A stretch of DNA of 64,000 nt from Nitrospinota bacterium (GTDB taxonomy: Bacteria; Nitrospinota_A; UBA7883; JACRLM01): assembly GCA_016208975.1 (NCBI GenBank), contig JACQXA010000003.1, positions 62,001-126,000 of the forward strand. The letters are read 5' to 3'. A program made the translations under genes and the position numbers. Under the pieces are notes generated by a model. It had not been told where the DNA came from and made no database searches. It saw nothing but the letters and a program-made list of their open reading frames with translations. Below, one piece after another: positions 31,365-41,047 of the stretch. How positions within the stretch are numbered: position 1 is the stretch's first letter; each line of letters begins with the position of its first letter.

Positions 31365-33311
31365 TTACCGGAGGTCCACCGTAAGCACGCCGGACTTCTC
31401 GCTTTCCAGCTTATCCGCGTCCACGCAAGATATGGCGAAATCCTCCTTGGATCCGGCCTTCATGTCCGGAACCACAAAGAATGAGTCTTTGGCGCTTCCC
31501 ACCTTCTGCCAGCCGAAGAAACCGCGCTTGTGGACGATGTATTCCACCACGTCCACTTCCCTGTTTTTCTCCCAGCGGAGAACAACCTTTTCGCCTTCCC
31601 TGGACGATTTAAGGCCGGCCGGTGGAGCAGGAGGGCTTTTTGTGGTCCCACTGACAATACCAGATGTCTCCCCTTCAAGGCCAAACACATCCACTGCCTG
31701 GATGCGGTAGAGATATGTCTTGCTGTTTTCCAGCCCGCTGTCGAGATGGTAGTTCCTGTCCGCTGGTATATCTATAATCTTCCTGAACGCGCCCTTCTCA
31801 TCATCGGCCCTGTAAACGCGGTATTCCTTTATGTCCGGCTCCGGGTTCTTCCGCCAGTCCAAGGGAACCTGTTTGGGCCGGTTGCCGGTGGCTTTAAGGT
31901 TCTCGGGGGCCATGGGGGCGGGCTTGGTGGTGGCGGATACAGCCTCGCTCATGCCAGAGCGGGAACCGGCCCAGTTATACGCCTCTATCTTATAAAAATA
32001 GAGGGTGAAATCCTTCAGTTTCCCCATGGCGCCACCGCCACTGAATATGGACGAATCGCCCATGTCCACAAAGCTGGTCTTCTCGCGGCCCTTTATCTCC
32101 GTTATCTGGGCATAGGGCCCCTTTTCCTCGCTGGAACGGTAAATATAGTAGCCGCGGACATTCTCATCGCTATGGGCTTTCCAGGTAAGCGGCACCTTGC
32201 GCGGTTGCCAGCCTTTGGCTCCGAAATCTTTTGTTATCGACGGAGGGTTGGCCGTCCTTACCAGGGAGGGTTGGCTTTTTGGCCCTTCGTCATTGAAAGG
32301 GCTATATGCTGATATGGCGTAATAATAAGTTCTGGAATCATCCAGCTTGGGTTCTGAGGCGGAGCCGCCGGGATTATAATCTATAAAACTCTTCTCCCCC
32401 TTACCCTTTATGTCTTTTATAAGCTCAAACTTGCCGGTGGGCGAATCTCCCTTGTATATCTTGTAACCTGCCACGTCCAAATCGTGAGGCTCCCATTTCA
32501 ACGGGGCTGAACGCACTTTTCCAGACTCGCCGATAAATCCTCTGGGTGGTGATGGAGGGCCCATGCTAGCCACAGAAACCACAGCTGATTTATCGCTCTC
32601 CCTGTCCAGAGAGTTGATGGCGGTGACTTTGTAGTGATAATACTTCGAGTCTTCCATTGGCATGCTGGAAGAATGCTCGTCCAGATAACGCAAAGTTTCC
32701 TGGCTGGAAACCTTACCGGCAAGTTTGAACTCACCGGAGGGGGAGTCTGCCCGGTAAACTTGATAACCTTTCGTTTCCGGCTCCGGCTGGTAGTTCCAGG
32801 AGACTTCTATTTTACGGAAGTTCACCGCTTTGGCTTTTACGCCTGCCGGAGCCGAGGTCTTGCTCCGGATCACGTCATTCTTGGCCACGTCCGAAGAGCC
32901 TTTGGTTATCTTCACGTCGGAGAAAGATTCGTTGGCGGCGATTACTTCCAACTCGCCCATCATCGTCTGCTTAATCCGAATAACCTTCTTTGTGCCGGGA
33001 TCCATAATCGGCTCACCCTTCCGGATGATGATGAACCTGTCCCCTTTTTTCACACCGTTTTTAGCGCCGATGCTGATTATCCCCTTGCCTGCCTTATTGT
33101 CGGCGTCCAGGAGTAATCCTTCGAAGAACACACCGTTGACATCATGCGATCCGTTGGAGGCGGCAGGCTCCGCGCTTTTCGCCGCTTGGGGTGTTTCCGC
33201 CTTTTTCTTCTTGGCGGCCTGCGCGGGGTTGAAAACAAGCGCAACCGCCACAATGGCCATTGTGGCCGCGGGTACGATGGAAGCCTTTAATCGGGTTTCT
33301 ATCTTCGTCAT
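31365..33311 (-). CDS. Exported protein with FlgT-C-like domain and about five FN3 repeats
   Basis: 648 residues. A signal peptide (about 10-33, ends NPAQA-AKKKK) is followed by a Lys/Ala linker. Residues about 75-150 (GIISIGAKNGVKKGDRFIII... IGELEVI-like... SDVAKNDVI) resemble the small beta domain at the C-terminus of FlgT. Then five fibronectin type III units start near 155, 255, 365, 475 and 560, each with a (V/L)xLxW core and YYYxI/YLYRI strand and GYxIYR/EYRVYR phrases. Likely a periplasmic or surface-anchored scaffold; ligand unknown. Single-gene unit on the minus strand, divergent from the kinase. Confidence 0.75.
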   Translation of the reverse strand: MTKIETRLKASIVPAATMAIVAVALVFNPAQAAKKKKAETPQAAKSAEPAASNGSHDVNGVFFEGLLLDADNKAGKGIISIGAKNGVKKGDRFIIIRKGEPIMDPGTKKVIRIKQTMMGELEVIAANESFSDVKITKGSSDVAKNDVIRSKTSAPAGVKAKAVNFRKIEVSWNYQPEPETKGYQVYRADSPSGEFKLAGKVSSQETLRYLDEHSSSMPMEDSKYYHYKVTAINSLDRESDKSAVVSVASMGPPSPPRGFIGESGKVRSAPLKWEPHDLDVAGYKIYKGDSPTGKFELIKDIKGKGEKSFIDYNPGGSASEPKLDDSRTYYYAISAYSPFNDEGPKSQPSLVRTANPPSITKDFGAKGWQPRKVPLTWKAHSDENVRGYYIYRSSEEKGPYAQITEIKGREKTSFVDMGDSSIFSGGGAMGKLKDFTLYFYKIEAYNWAGSRSGMSEAVSATTKPAPMAPENLKATGNRPKQVPLDWRKNPEPDIKEYRVYRADDEKGAFRKIIDIPADRNYHLDSGLENSKTYLYRIQAVDVFGLEGETSGIVSGTTKSPPAPPAGLKSSREGEKVVLRWEKNREVDVVEYIVHKRGFFGWQKVGSAKDSFFVVPDMKAGSKEDFAISCVDADKLESEKSGVLTVDLR

Positions 33312-33548
33312 GGCTTTAATAATAAATCCCCTATTTTCATCATCAACGCCACCTGGATACTCTTAATGTCCCGGAAAATTTGTAATCCAACCGCCATCTA
33401 GCCGTTAACGCTCTTGATGACGCAATCCAGCCAGTTATTCTTTCACACAACCCGCGCTATTTCAACTTATTGTGTTACATGTAAGGTGTATAATAGGTTC
33501 AGGTTTATTAAACGCGTTCTCCATCTCCTCCGTTTTTCAGGGCGGAAA

Positions 33549-35609
33549 ATGTTCGCTGGAAGAATGCCATGTTTCGCCATTGCGCTGTTCATGGGGTTTT
33601 GTCTGTTCAGCGCCAATGCGCTCGCCCAGCCCAGGCCCATGCCCCAACCGCTAACAGCCGCTGAAAGGGAATGGTTGCGCGCCCACCCTGTTTTAAGGCT
33701 CGGCGGCGTGCCATCCTGGGATCCCATAATGATGCTTGATTCAAGCGGAAAACTCTCCGGCATTGCCAGCGAGTACAAGGCGCTCATCGAAAACAAGCTT
33801 GGCGTGAAGCTTGAACTTACCGATTACGGAATACCCTGGGGAGAGGCGCTAAGAAGAATCCGGAAAAAAGAACTGGATGTGGTAATGATTCTCGGCCAGA
33901 CCCCGGAGCGGGACACATACATGAATTTCTCCGACGGGCTTATCGACCTTCCATATGTGATCATCACAAGATCGGATTACCCACACGTCAAAGGAATATC
34001 GAGCCTGTCCGGTAAGGTGGTGGCGGTAGCCAGGAATTTCGTTGCCCATGAATGGCTGAAAAGGGAACATCCGGAAATCAATCTCCTACCAGTGGAAACC
34101 ACATCTAACGCCATGGAAGCCGTCGCCTTGGGTGAGGCGGACGCGTATGTTGGAGACTTTGCGTCCGCCAGCCACGCCATTACAACATTCGGCATCACCA
34201 AACTGAAAGTGGCGGCCGAGGCCGGGTTTGTTAACCGTGTGCGCATAGGTGTCCGCAATGATATGCCGGAGCTTGTGGGGATTCTTAACAAGGCCATCGC
34301 CACAATACCCCAGAGCCAGCGAGATGAGATATGGGTAAAATGGATTGGCCTGCAACCTCATGGAGTGGATCCGCGCCTGTTTTATGCCATGGGTGCCCTG
34401 TTGGTGGCGGCGGTTTTCGCTTCCCTGGCCTTTGGCGGATGGAGGTTGCGCAGGGCGTATGCGCGAATGGAAGACATGGTGCGTGAGCGCACAAAGGAGC
34501 TTGTCAACGCCAACGAATACCTCCGCAACAGTGAAACCAGGTTCCGGGAAGCTATCATAAACTCTCCACATCCAGCCATGATGCACGCGGAGGGGGGCGA
34601 GATTCTACTCATAAGCAATTCGTGGACCGGGTTAACCGGCTATTCCCGAGCCGAAATCCGCACAACTGGCCTTTGGGCGCAAAAAGCCTTCGGCGATTCG
34701 GGTAGCGCCATGAAACGCGAACTGGACGAGAGTTACAGCCTTTCCGGAATCCGGGAGGAAGGTGAGCGCCGTATAACCACAGCAAAAGGAGAAACACTTA
34801 TTTGGCTAATGCACAGCGCCCAGTTGCCCCGCCTGGCCGATGGAAGGCGCGCCGCGCTGACCATGGGAATGGATGTCACTGAACGGAAGAAAGCCGAAGA
34901 GAGGGTCAGCCTTTTGGCTGGGGAATTGGCAAGATCCAATGAGGAGCTGGAGAAGTTCGCCTTTGTAGCGTCTCATGATCTTCAGGAGCCGTTACGCACA
35001 GTCATAAGTTTCCTGCAACTGCTGAGAAAGGAATACAGCGGAAATCTGGGGCAGGACGCTAACATTTATATCAATCACGCCGTGGATGGGGCAAGGAGGA
35101 TGTCCTCGTTCATTGAAGGGCTCCTCGCCTACTCCCGCGTAACAGTAAGTGAAAACAGCCCGGAAACGGTGAATGCCGGCATTTGCGTTGATGACGCGAT
35201 CCTGGCGCTGGCGGCGGCTATTCAGGAATCGGGAGCCGTGATCGAGAAATCAGCTATGCCTGCCGTTATTGCTGTAGAAAGCCAGCTTACCGGCGTTTTC
35301 CAGAATCTTCTTGCAAACGCCATAAAGTTCCAGCCGAAATGTCAAACGCCACGCATAAGCGTCTCCGCGGTTCCCGAGGGCGCGTTCTGGGAATTTTCCG
35401 TGAAAGACAACGGGATTGGTTTCGAGCCCCAGTTTCAGGAAAAAATATTCGGCATGTTCGCCCGCAACCATTCCAGAGCGGAGTTCTCCGGTTCCGGCAT
35501 TGGGCTGGCCGTGTGCAAGAAAATAGTGGAAAACCTTGGAGGAAAAATAAGCGCCGAATCCTCGCCCGGCGCCGGAAGCGTTTTCAGGTTCACACTTCCA
35601 GCGGGATAA
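33549..35609 (+). CDS. BvgS-like hybrid sensor: periplasmic SBP domain, PAS, histidine kinase
   Basis: 686 residues from ATG 33549, chosen because the signal peptide MFAGRMPCFAIALFMGFCLFS starts here; the longer frame from 33414 would bury it. A periplasmic SBP_bac_3-type solute-binding domain follows (about 35-265; LRLGGVPSWDPIMM, EADAYVGDF), then a transmembrane helix (LFYAMGALLVAAVFASLAF), a PAS domain (about 330-440) and a HisKA (FVASHDLQEPLR). The N-box is NLLANAIKF, the G-boxes DNGIGFEP and GSGIGLAVC. No receiver domain and no response regulator gene adjoin. It senses a small amino-acid-like ligand by family analogy. Confidence 0.85.
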   Translation: MFAGRMPCFAIALFMGFCLFSANALAQPRPMPQPLTAAEREWLRAHPVLRLGGVPSWDPIMMLDSSGKLSGIASEYKALIENKLGVKLELTDYGIPWGEALRRIRKKELDVVMILGQTPERDTYMNFSDGLIDLPYVIITRSDYPHVKGISSLSGKVVAVARNFVAHEWLKREHPEINLLPVETTSNAMEAVALGEADAYVGDFASASHAITTFGITKLKVAAEAGFVNRVRIGVRNDMPELVGILNKAIATIPQSQRDEIWVKWIGLQPHGVDPRLFYAMGALLVAAVFASLAFGGWRLRRAYARMEDMVRERTKELVNANEYLRNSETRFREAIINSPHPAMMHAEGGEILLISNSWTGLTGYSRAEIRTTGLWAQKAFGDSGSAMKRELDESYSLSGIREEGERRITTAKGETLIWLMHSAQLPRLADGRRAALTMGMDVTERKKAEERVSLLAGELARSNEELEKFAFVASHDLQEPLRTVISFLQLLRKEYSGNLGQDANIYINHAVDGARRMSSFIEGLLAYSRVTVSENSPETVNAGICVDDAILALAAAIQESGAVIEKSAMPAVIAVESQLTGVFQNLLANAIKFQPKCQTPRISVSAVPEGAFWEFSVKDNGIGFEPQFQEKIFGMFARNHSRAEFSGSGIGLAVCKKIVENLGGKISAESSPGAGSVFRFTLPAG

Positions 35610-35691
35610 GGCGGAGGGAAGAGGAATCCAGCCAATCTTTTAGTAATTCCGGATTCCTGAAAGGAATACCCATATCGCCCACGAGATGCCC

Positions 35692-35732
35692 ATGCCGATA
35701 GGCTTAAACTATGCTTATGGCGCTATCGGCAT
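35692..35732. terminator. Bidirectional hairpin between convergent kinase and leuS
   Basis: ATGCCGATAG (35692-35701) pairs perfectly with CTATCGGCAT (35723-35732) across a 21-nt loop containing a further GCTTA/TATGC pairing. It lies between the convergent 3' ends, 4 nt from the leuS stop. No U-tract on either side. Confidence 0.45.
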
Positions 35733-35736
35733 AGGC

Positions 35737-38238
35737 TTATATAACTATGTTCACCAGCCGTCCTGACACCACAATCACCTTTTTCACAGGCTTGCCCTCC
35801 AGCGATGCTTTAACCTTAGGATCCGCCAGGGCGGTGTTTTGCGCTAACTCGTCGCTAGCCCCGGCGGGCAAGGTTATTTTACCCCTAAGTTTACCGTTTA
35901 CCTGCACCACTACGGTTATCTCATCCTCTTTCATGCAGGCTTCGTCAGCGATGGGCCAGGAGGTCCTGTTTATCTCCCCTTCCCCACCAACAGTTTCCCA
36001 AAGCTCGCTGGAGAGATGGGGGGTGATAGGCTGGAGAAGAGTTATGAGAGTTAAAATGGCCTCCCTCAGAATAGCGGCCCCCTGAACGTCACCCTCTTTC
36101 AGATTGAACGCCGAAAGGGCGTTGACGAACTCCATGATTGCCGCGATGGAGGTGTTGAACTGAAACCGCTCGAAATCGTTATTCACCCGGGCGATGGTCT
36201 TATGCGTCATGCGGCGCAGGGAGGCGGTTTCCCTTTCCAGCCCGTCCAGCCCATCAGAAGCCGAGCCAGCGGTGCTTACAACCTCCGCGTTGGAACTGAC
36301 GATCCTGAATACACGGTTCATGAACCGCGAGGCGCCTTCTATACCCGCGTCGTCCCATTCCAGGTCGCGCTCCGGCGGGGCGGCGAAGAGGATGAAAAGC
36401 CGCGTGGCGTCCGCCCCGAACCGGTTGATCAGATCGTCCGGATCCACCACATTTCCTTTGGACTTGCTCATTTTGGCCCCGTCTTTAATCACCATCCCCT
36501 GGGTGAGAAGCCGCTGGAACGGCTCCCCCACGGGCACTACGCCGATGTCTTTAAGGAACTTCATAAAGAACCGGGCGTACAGGAGGTGCAAAACGGCATG
36601 TTCGATGCCGCCCACATACTGGTCCACCGGAAGCCAATAGTTTGCATTATCTTTTTCCACCATGGCGGTTGTAAGCCGTGGGGAGGTGTAGCGGGTGAAA
36701 TACCAGGAGGAGCACATGAACGTGTCCATAGTGTCGGTCTCCCGCCGGGCGGAGCCACCGCATTTGGGGCAGGTGGTATTAATGAACCTGTCGAGGGAGG
36801 CTATCGGCGATTTGCCATCCTCCGGAAACTCCACATCGGTGGGCAATATCACCGGCAATTGTTCATCGGGCACACGCACGGGCCCGCATTTGGGGCAAGA
36901 CACCACCGGGATAGGCGCGCCCCAGTACCTTTGTCTGCTAACGCCCCAGTCGCGGAGGCGGTAGTTCACCGATTTCTTGCCGATGTTTTTCGCCTCCAGG
37001 TGTTCGATGACCTTTTCAATCCCCTGCTCCCGGTTGCGCAAGCCGGTGAACGGACCGGAATTGGCCATCAATCCATCGCCATCATAGGCTTCGGCCATGG
37101 ATTCGGCGTCCATCTCGCCCGCCTCGTCCGCGCCTTTGCCTTCCGGGAGGATGACGATGCGGATAGGCAGGTCGTACTTCACGGCGAAATCGAAGTCCCG
37201 CTGGTCGTGGGCCGGAACGCTCATAATGGCTCCGTGGCCGTACTCGATAAGAACGAAGTTGGCTATCCAGATGGGCACAAGTTCGCCGTTCAACGGGTTC
37301 CTGGCGTAACGGCCGGTGAACACCCCTTTCTTCTCGGCTCCTTCGGCGGAACGCTCTATTTTGTCCTGGTTGATGACGCTTTGGATAAACTCATCCACTT
37401 CGCCTTCCAGCTCCGTACCGGCGGCCAGTTGGCGGCTTAACGGATGCTCCGGGGCCAGACATATGAACGTGGCGCCATAAAGCGTGTCGGGCCGCGTGGT
37501 GAAAACCCTGAGGGCTCCGCCCCCTTCTATGGGAAAATCCACTTCCGCCCCCACGCTCCGGCCAATCCAGTTCCTTTGCATGGTCAACACCCTCTCGGGC
37601 CAGTTGTCTTTCAATTCTTCCAAGGCGTTGAGCAGGGCCTCGGCGTATTGGGTGATTTTAAGGAACCATCCTTCCCGCTCCTGCTGGACCACCACCGAGT
37701 CGCACCGCCAGCACTGGCCGTTTATCACCTGCTCGTTGGCCAGCACGGTGTGACAGCTTTCGCACCAGTTGACGAAGGAATTCTTCCGGTAAGCCAGCCC
37801 CTCGTCGAACATGCGGGCGAATATCCATTGGGTCCATTTGTAATAACCTGGGTGTGAGGTGGCCAGCTCCCTATCCCAGTCGTATGAGAGGCCGAGGGAT
37901 TTGAACTGTTCCCGCATCCTGTCTATGTTGGACACAGTCCACGGGGATGGATGGGACTTGTGGGCGATGGCGGCGTTTTCGGCGGGCATGCCGAAACTGT
38001 CCCACCCTATGGGATGCAACACGTTGAACCCCATCATGGTTTTCCTGCGGGCGATGGCGTCGCCGATTGTGTAGTTTCGCACATGCCCCATGTGTATTTT
38101 GCCGGAGGGGTATGGGAACATCTCCAGAAGGTAGTATTTGGGCTTTGCGGGATCCCGCTCCACCGCGAAAGTCTTATTCTTTTCCCAAATTGAGCGCCAC
38201 TTGGCCTCTATACCCTTAAAGTCATAAAAATCGGACAT
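35737..38238 (-). CDS. leuS: Leucyl-tRNA synthetase
   Basis: Class Ia synthetase charging tRNA-Leu. 833 residues, normal for the bacterial form. The HIGH motif reads HMGH (49-52) in PYPSGKIHMGHVRNY. The CP1 editing domain is present (TTRPDTLYGATFICLAPEHPL and the D-rich SVPAHDQRDFDFA). Two zinc-type CxxC pairs are seen (CESC..CWRC, CPKCGP, CPKCGGSA). KMSKSKGNVV lies in the last third, and the C-terminal domain ends KKVIVVSGRLVNIVI. It converges with the sensor kinase and diverges from two exported-protein genes. Confidence 0.97.
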   Translation of the reverse strand: MSDFYDFKGIEAKWRSIWEKNKTFAVERDPAKPKYYLLEMFPYPSGKIHMGHVRNYTIGDAIARRKTMMGFNVLHPIGWDSFGMPAENAAIAHKSHPSPWTVSNIDRMREQFKSLGLSYDWDRELATSHPGYYKWTQWIFARMFDEGLAYRKNSFVNWCESCHTVLANEQVINGQCWRCDSVVVQQEREGWFLKITQYAEALLNALEELKDNWPERVLTMQRNWIGRSVGAEVDFPIEGGGALRVFTTRPDTLYGATFICLAPEHPLSRQLAAGTELEGEVDEFIQSVINQDKIERSAEGAEKKGVFTGRYARNPLNGELVPIWIANFVLIEYGHGAIMSVPAHDQRDFDFAVKYDLPIRIVILPEGKGADEAGEMDAESMAEAYDGDGLMANSGPFTGLRNREQGIEKVIEHLEAKNIGKKSVNYRLRDWGVSRQRYWGAPIPVVSCPKCGPVRVPDEQLPVILPTDVEFPEDGKSPIASLDRFINTTCPKCGGSARRETDTMDTFMCSSWYFTRYTSPRLTTAMVEKDNANYWLPVDQYVGGIEHAVLHLLYARFFMKFLKDIGVVPVGEPFQRLLTQGMVIKDGAKMSKSKGNVVDPDDLINRFGADATRLFILFAAPPERDLEWDDAGIEGASRFMNRVFRIVSSNAEVVSTAGSASDGLDGLERETASLRRMTHKTIARVNNDFERFQFNTSIAAIMEFVNALSAFNLKEGDVQGAAILREAILTLITLLQPITPHLSSELWETVGGEGEINRTSWPIADEACMKEDEITVVVQVNGKLRGKITLPAGASDELAQNTALADPKVKASLEGKPVKKVIVVSGRLVNIVI

Positions 38239-38390
38239 TTCCCAAACCTCGAACGCGAACTGTTATTGTCCCCGGCGCCGGGGATGGGGTTAGTATATTT
38301 CAACAGCCAAATCAAGCAAACCGCATTTTGGCCCGGCGCTTGCTTTTATCCATCACCAGAAGGGAAAAAAGGTAAACCAGGGCGTATAAC

Positions 38391-38777
38391 ATGAAAATTC
38401 TGCCTTTCACGCTGGCTGTTTGGGCAATTATTGCCTTTGGCCCCGCCATGGCCAGCAACGCCAGGCCATTGGATCCGGTTTATATAGACCGGGACGCGGG
38501 ATTCGTATATTTCCTGGTGGAAAACCGGTGGAAGACTGATATAGAGAGCCTTTACGGCTGGGTTTACGGCCACGGTTCCCCATCGGTTCCCGGCGTGTAC
38601 CTTTCGAACAATCCCCACATCCAGGGTATGAAAGTTTCGCTGGGGAGCCATGTGCCCGGTTCGGCGGCGCTGTACCGTTTTCCTTTGAGGGGAGACTCCA
38701 CCGAGTTCCCCAGGTATAGCCTGGCGGTGAATGACAAGAGCCTGTTCCACCCCGTAAACATGAGGGTAGCGCGATGA
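38391..38777 (+). CDS. Exported hypothetical protein
   Basis: 128 residues with a signal peptide (about 1-21, ending GPAMA). The mature part is beta-rich (FVYFLVENRWKTDIESLYGWVYGHG). No family recognised. Its stop overlaps the ATG of the next gene (GATGAA; ATG at 38774), so both exported proteins are translationally coupled and probably act together. AGGGCG precedes the ATG. Confidence 0.65.
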   Translation: MKILPFTLAVWAIIAFGPAMASNARPLDPVYIDRDAGFVYFLVENRWKTDIESLYGWVYGHGSPSVPGVYLSNNPHIQGMKVSLGSHVPGSAALYRFPLRGDSTEFPRYSLAVNDKSLFHPVNMRVAR

Positions 38778-39460
38778 AACGAGTGATAATGCTGGTTGCG
38801 ATATTTTTTATGGTTATAGCCACCACGGCCATGGCCGCCGACAAGCCGGTGAAGATCCGGCAGAACCGGGTGGATTTCGGCCCGTTCACCCCCGGCGCGC
38901 CCCTGTTTTTGGAAACGGCCCCGGCCTTGAAAGACTCGGGGCAAACCAACTGGCTCAAGTTCACCAAGGACGCGGACAAACTAAGTGTGTGGGCCCCGGC
39001 TCCGGAAGACATCAAGATATCCGAACGCATAGCCGCTAAAATACCGGTGATGACGGTGACATCCCCGGAACAGGGATGCGGCTCCGCGCCGAGGCTTTTG
39101 TTTTTGTCGGGCCCGGTTGCGGCAGTCACCACCGCCGCTGAAACCAAACCAGCCGCGACCGGCAAACTGTACTCTTACGAATATGTGGTGTGCGACCCGT
39201 CGGGTCTGCTTACGCCAGAGTCCATGACCGACCAGTACATCTCAAAATACGGCATGTATGACGGCAAGGATTACGACCGGCAAATGATCTTCTACAAAAA
39301 CGTGCAGGGTCATTACCGGGTGGGCGTAAGGCCCTTTACCGGCGGCGACCGGGCCGGGCTGATGGTGACCGTGGTGGACGAGAACGTGTTCCGCGAGGTT
39401 TACCAGCAATGGCGCGGAGTTATCCGTTCCGCCTCCAAGAGGGTGTTGAGCGAGTTTTAG
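38774..39460 (+). CDS. Exported hypothetical protein, coupled to the preceding gene
   Basis: 228 residues; signal peptide MKRVIMLVAIFFMVIATTAMA. A mature alpha/beta domain contains two cysteines (C102 near PEQGCGSAP, C150 near VVCDPSG) that could form a disulfide. It ends with an amphipathic helix (EVYQQWRGVIRSASKRVL). No motif recognised. It overlaps the upstream gene by 4 nt. Located between leuS and the thiamine riboswitch without functional link to either. Confidence 0.65.
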   Translation: MKRVIMLVAIFFMVIATTAMAADKPVKIRQNRVDFGPFTPGAPLFLETAPALKDSGQTNWLKFTKDADKLSVWAPAPEDIKISERIAAKIPVMTVTSPEQGCGSAPRLLFLSGPVAAVTTAAETKPAATGKLYSYEYVVCDPSGLLTPESMTDQYISKYGMYDGKDYDRQMIFYKNVQGHYRVGVRPFTGGDRAGLMVTVVDENVFREVYQQWRGVIRSASKRVLSEF

Positions 39461-39486
39461 GGCATCAAATCCTCAATCCGCCATAT

Positions 39487-39516
39487 TTGACTTCCATTCG
39501 CCCCCTGCGCTATCTT
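39487..39516 (+). promoter_or_regulatory. Promoter upstream of the TPP riboswitch
   Basis: TTGACT (39487-39492), an 18-nt spacer, then TATCTT (39511-39516). Transcription would start near 39523, a few bases before the riboswitch. Confidence 0.55.
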
Positions 39517-39530
39517 TAAATCTATTGTTA

Positions 39531-39615
39531 ACGCGCAAGGGGCGCCTTTCTTGACACAGGCTGAGAAGCAACCCTTACAACCTGATCCGGGTAATGCCGG
39601 CGGAGGGATGCGCAA
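39531..39615 (+). ncRNA. TPP riboswitch (THI element)
   Basis: The conserved core is present in order: GGGGCGCC (P2 side), GGCTGAGA, ACCCTT then ACCTGATCCGGGTAATGCCGG, and CGGAGGGATGCGC closing P1 against GCGCAAGG. It binds thiamine pyrophosphate and lowers expression of the thiC gene, which starts 88 nt downstream. The intervening sequence can form the expression platform. Confidence 0.95.
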
Positions 39616-39703
39616 ATGGACGCCATCGCCATCCCCCTCATCAGCATATCCGCGCCCGCGCGCCTTATTATTGGAATTCGCCTGAAACACGGGATGTAAC
39701 ATC

Positions 39704-40999
39704 ATGACTACACAGCTATTGGCCGCCCGCGAGGGCAAGATCACCGGCGCCATGAAGACCCTTGCCGGTAGCGAGAACGTCTCGCCGGAGTTCATCCGCG
39801 ACGGCATATTGAACGGCTCCATCGTCATCACCAAGAACAACCGGCATGACATCGAAGGTCTGGCCATCGGCGCGGGGCTGAAAACCAAGGTCAACGCCAA
39901 CATCGGCTCCTCCGGGTACGACACGGACATGGAGAACGAGCTGGAGAAGATGCGCGTGTCCATATCCGCCGGGGCCGACACCATAATGGACCTTTCCACG
40001 GGCGGCGACATACCGTTAATAAGGAAAACCGTGATGGCCCAATGCCCTGTTCCCATCGGCACGGTGCCCATATACCAATGCGCCGCCGAGAATGTGGCCG
40101 AAGGGAAACACCTGCTGGACCTGACGGCGGAGGACATGTTCCGCGCCATAGAGGACCACGGCAGGGACGGGGTGGATTTTATAACCATCCATTGCGGCAT
40201 CACCCGTGAGTCCGTGCGAAGGATGAAAGAAGAGGGGCGCCTGCTGGACATAGTGAGCCGGGGCGGAGCCATACACGCCAAATGGATTGATTACCACGAC
40301 GCCGAGAACCCGCTGTACGCCCAGTATGACCGTTTGCTGGAGATAGCCCGGGAATATGACATGACATTGAGCCTTGGCGACGGGCTTCGCCCCGGATGCC
40401 TGGCGGACGCCACGGACCGCGCCCAGGTGCAGGAGACCATAGTGCTGGGCGAACTGGCCCAACGGGCGCGAAAAGCTGGCGTGCAGGTGATGATAGAAGG
40501 CCCCGGCCACATGCCGTTGAACCAGATAGCCGCCAACATGCAGTTGCAGAAGAGGCTGTGCAACAACGCCCCGTTCTATGTATTAGGCCCGCTGGTGACA
40601 GACGTGGCTCCGGGTTACGATCACATCACCGCCGCCATCGGCGGGGCCATCGCCGCCTCGTCCGGGGCGGATTTCCTGTGTTACGTCACCCCGGCGGAGC
40701 ATCTGCGCCTGCCCACGCCGCAAGACGTGCGCGACGGGGTCATCGCCACCCGCATAGCCGCCCACGCGGCGGACATCGCTAAGGGTATCAAGGGCGCCAG
40801 GGATTGGGACGACAACATGGCCCGCGCCAGAAAAGCGTTGGACTGGGAGGCCCAGTTCAACCTGGCCATGGACCCGCAAAAGGCCAGGGAACGCCGGGCC
40901 GAAACAAACCCGGACGACCAGGAAGTTTGCACCATGTGCGCGTCGCTGTGTTCCATAAAGACCGGCCACATGGCGGTGGACGGCTCCGGGGTGAAATGA
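39704..40999 (+). CDS. thiC: Phosphomethylpyrimidine synthase ThiC, short form
   Basis: A radical SAM enzyme converting AIR to HMP-phosphate for thiamine. 431 residues: it lacks the N-terminal domain of the 630-residue E. coli enzyme and matches the short form of anaerobes and archaea. The C-terminal cluster motif is C409-TM-C412-ASL-C416 (Cx2Cx3C), as in the short group, instead of Cx2Cx4C. Motifs TDVAPGYDHITAAIGG and CYVTPAEHL are intact. It sits under the TPP riboswitch. No other thi gene adjoins. Confidence 0.95.
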   Translation: MTTQLLAAREGKITGAMKTLAGSENVSPEFIRDGILNGSIVITKNNRHDIEGLAIGAGLKTKVNANIGSSGYDTDMENELEKMRVSISAGADTIMDLSTGGDIPLIRKTVMAQCPVPIGTVPIYQCAAENVAEGKHLLDLTAEDMFRAIEDHGRDGVDFITIHCGITRESVRRMKEEGRLLDIVSRGGAIHAKWIDYHDAENPLYAQYDRLLEIAREYDMTLSLGDGLRPGCLADATDRAQVQETIVLGELAQRARKAGVQVMIEGPGHMPLNQIAANMQLQKRLCNNAPFYVLGPLVTDVAPGYDHITAAIGGAIAASSGADFLCYVTPAEHLRLPTPQDVRDGVIATRIAAHAADIAKGIKGARDWDDNMARARKALDWEAQFNLAMDPQKARERRAETNPDDQEVCTMCASLCSIKTGHMAVDGSGVK

Positions 41000-41047
41000 T
41001 TTGCGCCATCCCCGCCGCACGATGAACACCATTAGCGAGGCGCTCTC

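Noticed and set aside
36202-37440. 412-codon plus-strand frame within leuS
   Set aside because: Antisense shadow of LeuRS, whose catalytic motifs are intact on the minus strand.
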